Shown piece after piece: positions 4,154 to 9,119 of a DNA stretch of 9,119 bases (the stretch's first letter is position 1; each line of letters begins with the position of its first letter). The stretch spans positions 4,042 through 13,160 of the forward strand of contig DETM01000031.1 in NCBI GenBank assembly GCA_002361655.1, given 5' to 3'. The stretch comes from Prevotella sp. UBA3288. GTDB lineage: Bacteria > Bacteroidota > Bacteroidia > Bacteroidales > Bacteroidaceae. The notes under the pieces are model-generated. The model saw only the letters and a list, made by a program, of their open reading frames with translations, was not told the DNA's origin and made no database searches. Position numbers and translations under genes: made by a program.

Positions 4154-7057
4154 TTAATTTTCTCCTTTGCGGATATATCGTCCCGGACAGTCGGTGAACA
4201 GGAGTATGCCCACCACCAGACACATCAGTGCCATCACCGAGAGGTTGAACCACAGGGTCTTGATGTGGTGCTGACCGACGATCTTCTCACTGCTATAGAA
4301 CGGAGCCCGTCCCATATTATTGCGTGGCGTCAGGTAGATGAGGCCTGTGCGGGGTACGATGTAGCCGTCGACGATATCGAGCATGCGGGCCTGGTCGGCA
4401 CCGATGACGATGTCCTCCAACTTGGTGTTGTAGTTGTCTTCCTTCAGTTTGATGACGGCCTCCTTGCCTTGGCGGCGCAGCAGGTCCGACATCATCGCGT
4501 TGACTTTCAGCGTGGCTTTGTTGCTGCGGCGGGCCAGCGTGTCCTCGGCCTGTTTCATGTAGTTGTAGAGCGACTCATAGGAGTCGTCGCCCTCGTAGGG
4601 CTGCATGCTGCAATAGTCGGTCAGCACGGGCAGATTCTTATGAATCACGTCCAAATGTTCGGGTTTCACCTCCTTGCCCCGGCGCTGCTCGTCGTTCATT
4701 GTCTCCAGTTGCGACTGCAGTTCGTAGAGGAAGCCCATATTGTAGAACTGGTTCTCGTATTTCTCCTTGTCCTGTGCGAAGAACGGCTTCTCGTAGGCGT
4801 TGTCGGTGAACGATGTGACGGCCAGTGCCTCGTACGACCATCGTGAGGGGATGATGTCGCCGATGACCGGCACGTTGCCCGTGGTGCTCTTCGGTGTCAG
4901 GTCGGAGAAGTTGACCACCAGGCCGCAGAGCAGTATCTGCGGGATGAGCAACAGCGGTATGCTGATGTAGATGGCGACCACCGAACTGAGGCACTGTGAG
5001 AGCAGCAGTCCCACCAGGTTGGAGAGCAGGGCGGTGACAAACAAGATGAGCCACCACACGCCGAACAGTCCCTGTATGCCCATGATCCAGTTGCCGATGG
5101 CGATGAACAGGAAGGTCTGTATGAGCGAGACCCCTGCCATATAGACAATCTTCGACCATATATAACTAGCATAGGAGAGACTGAGGAATTTCTCGCGTTT
5201 CAGCAGTGCCCGGTCTTTGATGATCTCTTCGGCACTGCCGCTCATGCCGATGAACGTAGCCACGATGACGGCCATGAAGAAATAACTCACCATGTTCTTG
5301 TTGTTCATCACGGTGTAGCCTTCCGGCGGTGCAAAGCGGGTGAGCAGTGAGCAGATGACAGCCAGCACAGGGGCTTCGAGCAGCGTGATGCACAGATACT
5401 GTATGTTGGTGATCTTGGTCCTGAAATTGCGGCGGAGGAAGATGGCGAACTGCTTCAGCGCACCGGGCTTCTTCTGGTCGGAGGGCGGCACCTCGCCGAC
5501 GGCGGGCTGGGGCAGTTCCGCTCTGTTCGAAAGGTAGAGTTCGTGCCACTCCTGCGGCGACATCTTGCGTTCGTCCGACGTCTCGCCACTGCTGTTGAGC
5601 GCCTTCTCGTCGATGATGTTCAGTACAATCTCGGGGTTGACGTTGCCGCAGGTGGGACAGGCACTGGTCTCTGCGTCGGCATAGCAGGCGGCCTCCTTGA
5701 AATAGGTGATGGCATCGATGGGGTTGCCGTCGAACACGGGGTAGCCGCCCTTGTCGAGCAGCCACAGGCGGTCGAACAACTTATAGACATCGCTGGACGG
5801 CTGGTGGATGTTTACCACTATCAGTTTGCCCTTGAAGGTCTGCTCCTTCAGCAGGTTGATGACTTTTTCCGTGTCGGCCGACGATAGTCCGGAGGTCGGC
5901 TCGTCGAGGAAGAGCACGGCCGGTTCGCGAATCAGTTCGAGGGCGATGTTCAGTCGCTTGCGCTGTCCGCCGGAGATATATTTATTGATGGCGGAGCCCA
6001 CCTTCAGGTCTTTGGCGGCGTCGAGGCCTAAGTCTTTCAGGGTCTTCATCACCCGCTTGTCAATCTCCTGGTCGGGCATGCCTTCGAAACAGAGTTTCGC
6101 CGTGTACCACAGATTCTGGTAGACGGTCAGTTCTTCTATCAGCAGGTCGTCCTGGGGCACGAAGCCGATGAGGCTCTTGGCCTGTGGCTCCATGATGCTG
6201 TGACCATTGATGGTGATGGTGCCCTCTTGGGGTATGATGGTGCCGTTCAGGATGGAGAGCAGCGTCGACTTGCCCGTGCCGGAACCGCCCATGATGGCCA
6301 GCAATTCGCCATTGTGCAGGGTGAAACTCAGGTCGTGCATGCCGTTGTCGCTGTTGGGGAAGCGGAAGTTGATGTCGCGGCCGCAGAACTCTACGGCATG
6401 GGCGGCATCGGTGGCTTTGTCGTTGGCCTTGTTGTGGGCCTCCAGCATCGTAGAGTAGTAGAGCGGCTTGCCCGTCTTGCCTTTCAGCACACTGCTTTGC
6501 AGCCATACCTGATAAGTGCCGGAAAGCACGGGCACATCGTTGAGCAGCACCGTGTCTTTGCCGGTGTATGAGAAGATCATCAGGCCGAACAGCGGGTCCA
6601 GCAGTGTCTTCAACTCGCCGTCGGTGCCGTCGATGGTATGCAGGAGCACGTCCTTCGTCTGCCGGCCTTCCACGAAGTCGGCGAAGGCAGAGAGTTCCTT
6701 TTCTGGTATCTCGAATATCTCGGCCATGATTCTGAACATGGCGGGCGTCCCTTCTTCCGGCGTGCCGCAAAACTCCATCAGACGCAGCAGGAGCAGGGCC
6801 TCCTCACGGTGGGATATCTTTCCTTTCAGGCCCGAGCAGATGCTGTTGACGGTGCTCTTGGTGTCGAGGTCGTCGGTCATCTCATAGGCTCCGCGCATGT
6901 CGCTGTAGAAGTCCAGATAGGCATCAATATTCCTGATGCCGAAATGGTGGCGCAGGTAGTTGACAAGCATGGCTCTTGCCCACGACTCGTCTACCTGTTC
7001 CTCTTTGCCAAACAAAGCGAACAGGCTGAGAAAACCGGATAGGATAATGTCAGTCAT
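4154..7057 (-). CDS. ABCG-like ABC transporter, fused ATPase and permease, with extra N-terminal domain
   Basis: This 967-residue protein is a half-transporter in ATPase-then-membrane order. Residues 1-165 form a helical N-terminal domain reminiscent of TerB-like domains (tentative). The ATPase follows: Walker A GGSGTGKST (257-265), Q-loop PQDD (301-304), signature ISGGQRKRLN (361-370), Walker B VLFLDEPTSGLSS (381-393) and switch His418 in VNIHQPSS. A linker carries C458 and CPTCGNVNPE (467-476), a possible metal or disulfide site. Hydrophobic segments lie near 553-575, 590-607, 633-660, 662-690 and 692-715. Next come IIPSRWSYEAL (735-745), a segment like ABCG proteins, a large soluble loop of about 180 residues, and a last membrane segment near 936-955. 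The cytosol hydrolyses ATP; the substrate is unknown. The ATG at 7057 has AGGAGAG just upstream. A lipoprotein gene follows, and divergent ribD precedes it. Confidence 0.92.
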   Translation of the reverse strand: MTDIILSGFLSLFALFGKEEQVDESWARAMLVNYLRHHFGIRNIDAYLDFYSDMRGAYEMTDDLDTKSTVNSICSGLKGKISHREEALLLLRLMEFCGTPEEGTPAMFRIMAEIFEIPEKELSAFADFVEGRQTKDVLLHTIDGTDGELKTLLDPLFGLMIFSYTGKDTVLLNDVPVLSGTYQVWLQSSVLKGKTGKPLYYSTMLEAHNKANDKATDAAHAVEFCGRDINFRFPNSDNGMHDLSFTLHNGELLAIMGGSGTGKSTLLSILNGTIIPQEGTITINGHSIMEPQAKSLIGFVPQDDLLIEELTVYQNLWYTAKLCFEGMPDQEIDKRVMKTLKDLGLDAAKDLKVGSAINKYISGGQRKRLNIALELIREPAVLFLDEPTSGLSSADTEKVINLLKEQTFKGKLIVVNIHQPSSDVYKLFDRLWLLDKGGYPVFDGNPIDAITYFKEAACYADAETSACPTCGNVNPEIVLNIIDEKALNSSGETSDERKMSPQEWHELYLSNRAELPQPAVGEVPPSDQKKPGALKQFAIFLRRNFRTKITNIQYLCITLLEAPVLAVICSLLTRFAPPEGYTVMNNKNMVSYFFMAVIVATFIGMSGSAEEIIKDRALLKREKFLSLSYASYIWSKIVYMAGVSLIQTFLFIAIGNWIMGIQGLFGVWWLILFVTALLSNLVGLLLSQCLSSVVAIYISIPLLLIPQILLCGLVVNFSDLTPKSTTGNVPVIGDIIPSRWSYEALAVTSFTDNAYEKPFFAQDKEKYENQFYNMGFLYELQSQLETMNDEQRRGKEVKPEHLDVIHKNLPVLTDYCSMQPYEGDDSYESLYNYMKQAEDTLARRSNKATLKVNAMMSDLLRRQGKEAVIKLKEDNYNTKLEDIVIGADQARMLDIVDGYIVPRTGLIYLTPRNNMGRAPFYSSEKIVGQHHIKTLWFNLSVMALMCLVVGILLFTDCPGRYIRKGEN

Positions 7058-7096
7058 GCTCTCCTATGCTTGATAACTCCGTTTTAGGGTATGTTT

Positions 7097-7112
7097 ATTT
7101 TGCTTGCAAAAT
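7097..7112. promoter_or_regulatory. 16-bp inverted repeat over the ABC transporter promoter, candidate operator
   Basis: ATTTTGC-TT-GCAAAAT has perfect 7-bp arms. It overlaps the last bases of the -7 box at 7107-7114 and the expected transcription start, the position a repressor would use. No regulator gene is visible in the window. Confidence 0.4.
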
Positions 7113-7114
7113 TA
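7107..7114 (-). promoter_or_regulatory. Bacteroidetes -7 element for the ABC transporter-lipoprotein unit
   Basis: The minus strand reads TAATTTTG, a full TAnnTTTG match, 49 bp before the ATG at 7057. This leaves a leader of about 40 nt ending in a good AGGAGAG ribosome-binding sequence. The -33 region is weak; only a TGTA stretch lies at about the right distance, beyond a run of eight T. Confidence 0.55.
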
Positions 7115-7211
7115 TGAAAAAAAACAGAATACGTACAGATAGCCTGCGTTAAAAAAACTAAAGAGCGTCTATTTGCTCGTTGCCGGTGGATGGCGTTTGG
7201 AAAGAAATGCC

Positions 7212-7219
7212 TAACTTTG
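7212..7219 (+). promoter_or_regulatory. Bacteroidetes -7 element for ribD
   Basis: TAACTTTG matches TAnnTTTG and ends 22 bp before the ribD ATG at 7242, which is preceded by AAGGAAG. No TTTG is seen at the canonical -33 spacing; the nearest, at 7196-7199, is too close. The 184 bp between the two divergent genes hold no riboswitch-like conserved structure that I can recognise; an FMN element would need more leader RNA than this promoter leaves. Confidence 0.5.
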
Positions 7220-7241
7220 TGGCTGAAAACAAGGAAGACAA

Positions 7242-8168
7242 ATGGCTATTTCCAGAGAAGATGAGATGTATATGCGCCGCTGTCTGCAGTTGGCATGTAA
7301 TGGTCGCCAGAATGCCAAACCGAACCCGATGGTCGGTGCCGTCATTGTCTGCCGCCGGCGTATCATCGGCGAGGGCTACCATGTGCGGTGTGGCGAGGGG
7401 CATGCCGAGGTGAATGCCTTTGCCTCGGTGCGGCCGGAAGACGAGCATCTGCTCCCTGAGGCCACGATGTATGTGTCGCTGGAGCCCTGTTCGCACTTTG
7501 GCAAGACGCCGCCCTGTGCTGACCTGATTGTCCGCAAGGGGCTGCGCCGGGTCGTGGTGGGCTGTGTCGACCCCTTTGCCGAGGTGCAGGGCCGTGGTAT
7601 CCGCAAGTTGCGCGATGCCGGCATCGATGTGACGGTGGGCGTGTTGGAAGAGGAATGTCAGTGGCTGAACCGCCGCTTCTTCGTTTTTCATCGATTCCAT
7701 CGGCCATATATCATTCTGAAGTGGGCACAGACGGCCAACGGCTTTATCGATGATCATGGCCGGGCGTTGGCCATTTCGTCGCCTTTTACTCAGATGCTCA
7801 GTCATAAGTTGCGGGCCGAGGAAGATGCTATCCTTGTGGGCCGGGTGACCGACGAACGGGAGCATCCGTTGCTGACGGTCCGCCACTGGTGGGGCCCCGA
7901 CCCCAAACGCCTGGTCGTCGACCGCCAGCATCCTCTGAATCTGGAGTCCCTCTATGCTCACAACATTCAGTCGCTTGTCGTGGAAGGGGGCCGTCAGACT
8001 TTGGAGTCTTTTCTTGTTCAGGATTTGTGGGACGAGATTCGTGTGGAGACCAATGCCGCTCTCACTGTCAGTGCCGGCACCCGTGCTCCGCTGCTGCCTG
8101 GTAAGGTCCGTGTTGTCGACAAGCAGGTGTTTGGCGAACAGACCATCATCACTTATGCCAGACAGTGA
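7242..8168 (+). CDS. ribD: Bifunctional riboflavin biosynthesis deaminase/reductase RibD
   Basis: RibD carries out two consecutive cytosolic steps of riboflavin synthesis: deamination of the pyrimidine intermediate from GTP, then NADPH-dependent reduction of its ribose. The 308-residue product has the zinc deaminase domain at about 1-145, with HAEV (H54, E56) and EPCSHFGKTPPC (C83, C92), and PNPMVGAVIV (27-36). The reductase domain runs from about 155, with ILKWAQTANGFID (158-170), AILVG (196-200), PLLTVR (209-214) and LVVEGGRQTL (245-254). The family is usually about 340-370 residues. Here only about 20 residues lie between RLVVD (223-227) and the LVVEGG strand, where E. coli RibD has about 65, so a piece of the reductase fold seems missing, with catalytic motifs kept on both sides. 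It is convergent with the RNase H gene, with an 11-nt gap. Confidence 0.94.
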   Translation: MAISREDEMYMRRCLQLACNGRQNAKPNPMVGAVIVCRRRIIGEGYHVRCGEGHAEVNAFASVRPEDEHLLPEATMYVSLEPCSHFGKTPPCADLIVRKGLRRVVVGCVDPFAEVQGRGIRKLRDAGIDVTVGVLEEECQWLNRRFFVFHRFHRPYIILKWAQTANGFIDDHGRALAISSPFTQMLSHKLRAEEDAILVGRVTDEREHPLLTVRHWWGPDPKRLVVDRQHPLNLESLYAHNIQSLVVEGGRQTLESFLVQDLWDEIRVETNAALTVSAGTRAPLLPGKVRVVDKQVFGEQTIITYARQ

Positions 8169-8179
8169 GATCTGTGCGG

Positions 8180-8650
8180 TCATTTCCTGCCGAAGTCGGC
8201 AGGCACCTCTCCCCATCGTTTTGTCTCCCATTTGATGATGGGGTTGCGGTAGTCGTGGGTTTGCAGCCAGCGCTCGGCCCGCTCTATAATATTAAATAGG
8301 TGTTCGGTCTCCGTCGTGCGCTCCAGTTTGGTCTTACATTGTCGTTTTTTTACCCAGAGGATGGCATTATAGGAGTCGCTGTAGATGGTCTTCTGGTGCA
8401 GACCCTGTTGCCAGCAGAGAGCCAGGGCATGGACGATGGCGAGAAACTCACCGATATTGTTCGTGCCGCGGACAGGGCCGTAGTGGAACACCCGCGCCCC
8501 TGTCTGCAGGTCTATCGCCTGATACTCCATCGGTCCGGGGTTGCCGCTGCAGGCCGCATCGACGGCCCAAGCGTCTGCCCTTACCTCGGGGGGCAAGGGC
8601 AGCACCGTGTCGTGGCGGTAGTCGGGGGGATTTATATTCTCAACTCTCAA
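8180..8650 (-). CDS. Ribonuclease HI (start uncertain, non-ATG)
   Basis: The protein cleaves RNA in RNA:DNA hybrids. All four acidic metal-binding residues are visible: D31 in AVDAACSGNPGP, E68 in GTNNIGEFLAIVHALALC, D92 in IYSDSYNAILWVK and D152 in the C-terminal WGEVPADFGRK. The fold is the Bacteroidetes form with the DAACSGNPG motif; longer relatives carry an extra N-terminal hybrid-binding domain, which is absent here. There is no ATG before the catalytic domain (the first Met codon is M41). The longest version starts at TTG 8650, within a heptanucleotide repeat, and a stop lies two codons upstream (8656-8654). A GTG at residue 16 is the main alternative. It follows argS by 47 nt on the same strand, so the two are probably co-transcribed, and converges with ribD. 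Confidence 0.88.
   Translation of the reverse strand: MRVENINPPDYRHDTVLPLPPEVRADAWAVDAACSGNPGPMEYQAIDLQTGARVFHYGPVRGTNNIGEFLAIVHALALCWQQGLHQKTIYSDSYNAILWVKKRQCKTKLERTTETEHLFNIIERAERWLQTHDYRNPIIKWETKRWGEVPADFGRK
8186..8203. repeat. Inverted repeat in the ribD/RNase H convergent junction
   Basis: CCTGCCGA-AG-TCGGCAGG has perfect 8-bp arms and could fold as a 7-bp stem with an AAGT loop. It encodes the PADFGR end of RNase H on the minus strand and lies 17 nt beyond the ribD stop on the plus strand, followed downstream by a modest T-rich stretch (CGTTTTGTC). It may help end the ribD transcript; the protein motif alone could also explain it. Confidence 0.35.
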
Positions 8651-8694
8651 CTCTCAACTCTTAACTCTCAACTTTCAACTCCCAATTCCCAACT
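8639..8694 (+). repeat. Heptanucleotide tandem repeat, eight units of consensus CTCAACT
   Basis: Units start at 8639, 8646, 8653, 8660, 8667, 8674, 8681 and 8688. Four are exact CTCAACT (8639, 8646, 8653, 8667), and the others differ at one or two bases. The block fills the whole space between the argS stop and the RNase H frame and includes that frame's only upstream candidate start codon. On the coding strand each unit reads AGTTGAG, so every frame meets a TGA within about three units. Confidence 0.9.
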
Positions 8695-8697
8695 CTC

Positions 8698-9119
8698 CTA
8701 CATTCGCTCCGGCACTTCGATGCCCAGCAGGCCCATGCCGCTCTTGATGATCTTGGCTACGTTGCGGGCGATGACCAGCCGCATTTGCTTCTTGGCCTCG
8801 TCGGGCTCGTTGAGGATGGAGTAGTCGTGATAGAATTGGTTGAAGACCTTTGTCAGTTCATAGCAGTAGTTAGCGATACCGCTGGGTGAATAGTCCTTGC
8901 CAGCCTGCTCGACGGCAGCGGTGAATTCGTTCATCTTCTGGATGAGTTCTATTTCTTTTTCACTCAGAGTAATCGGAGTGCTCAGAGTATTCCGAGAATT
9001 CAGAGTCGTCGGGGCTTTGCGGAGAATCGAGCGTATTCTCGCATAGGTGTATTGGATGAATGGGCCCGTATTTCCGTTGAAATCGATACTCTCTTCGGGG
9101 TTGAAGAGCATGTTCTTGC
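8698..9119 (-). CDS. argS: Arginyl-tRNA synthetase, C-terminal part (5' end outside window)
   Basis: The frame enters from the right edge and ends at TAG 8700-8698. The first visible residues, KNMLFNPEESIDFNGNTGPF, then IQYTYARIRSILRKA, are the junction of the class I catalytic domain with the DALR anticodon-binding domain of ArgS. The protein ends MGLLGIEVPERM, the usual Bacteroidetes ArgS C-terminus. About 139 residues are present of a protein normally near 600. ArgS charges tRNA-Arg with arginine in the cytosol. A Ser/Thr/Asn-rich stretch after RKA is encoded by an 18-bp imperfect repeat. An RNase H gene follows across a heptanucleotide repeat. Confidence 0.95.
   Translation of the reverse strand, partial: KNMLFNPEESIDFNGNTGPFIQYTYARIRSILRKAPTTLNSRNTLSTPITLSEKEIELIQKMNEFTAAVEQAGKDYSPSGIANYCYELTKVFNQFYHDYSILNEPDEAKKQMRLVIARNVAKIIKSGMGLLGIEVPERM
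8963..9006 (-). repeat. 18-bp imperfect in-frame repeat within argS
   Basis: On the coding strand ACTCTGA-type blocks recur every 18 bp (plus-strand blocks at 8963-8970, 8981-8988 and 8999-9006). They encode TLNSRN, TLSTPI and TLSEKE in succession. The repeat sits in a linker of the DALR domain region where relatives vary, so length change here is probably tolerated. Confidence 0.6.

Noticed and set aside
4127..4846. 239-codon plus-strand frame opposite the ABC transporter 3' end
   Set aside because: It is antisense to conserved transporter sequence, is rich in Val, Leu and His as expected from a shadow frame, and has no promoter or motif.
7058..7241. Search for an FMN riboswitch upstream of ribD
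   Set aside because: The -7 box at 7212-7219 leaves only about 15-20 nt of leader, far too short, and no conserved FMN-element blocks are visible.
7158..8231. Long minus-strand open frame (357 codons) opposite ribD
   Set aside because: It lies wholly antisense to a clearly recognisable RibD, has no family-like sequence, and is explained by GC-rich codon positions.
8639..8694. Heptanucleotide array considered as a CRISPR remnant
   Set aside because: Units are 7 bp, contiguous and without spacers, so this is a simple tandem repeat.

Overview
This 9.1 kb window looks like chromosomal DNA from a Bacteroidales bacterium, most likely Prevotellaceae. Three things point there. Several genes sit behind the Bacteroidetes -7 promoter consensus TAnnTTTG rather than an E. 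coli-type -10. The proteins RecX, PrmC, RNase H (ending PADFGRK) and ArgS (ending LGIEVPERM) have the family-typical sequences of that order. Finally, heptanucleotide repeats of the CTCAACT type, which I associate with Prevotella intergenic DNA, lie between genes. The genus is an inference; I could not run a search.

Layout, left to right. (1) Positions 1-1232 are an accessory-looking, visibly more AT-rich segment. It holds the 5' end of a KilA-N-type gene (minus), then a DUF1016/PD-(D/E)XK nuclease gene (plus) that lacks its N-terminal part and any early ATG. That gene is bracketed by two copies of a ~52-bp direct repeat. (2) Positions 1233-3209 are a tight minus-strand housekeeping cluster, prmC-recX-comF, with overlapping ends. 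(3) Positions 3227-3269 form a strong hairpin, probably the terminator of the next unit. (4) Positions 3295-7057 are a minus-strand pair: a 967-residue ABCG-like ATPase/permease with an extra N-terminal helical domain, followed by a 269-residue lipoprotein. (5) Positions 7058-7241 are a divergent promoter region with one perfect -7 box for each direction and an inverted repeat over the ABC promoter. (6) Positions 7242-8168 carry ribD (plus), with an unusually short reductase domain. (7) Positions 8180-9119 carry, on the minus strand, the 3' end of argS followed by an RNase HI gene whose only plausible start codons are non-ATG and whose 5' end lies inside a heptanucleotide tandem repeat.

Most genes are housekeeping functions: riboflavin synthesis, release-factor methylation, RecA regulation, DNA-uptake-type PRTase, RNA:DNA hybrid removal and arginine charging. 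The ABC protein and lipoprotein probably form one envelope-associated unit; their substrate is not readable from sequence. The parts most worth a second look are the repeat-bracketed nuclease remnant next to the KilA-N gene, a possible 24-codon ORF behind a perfect promoter box inside the right-hand repeat, and the repeat-embedded start of the RNase H gene. I did not find a complete, clearly new multi-gene system in the window.
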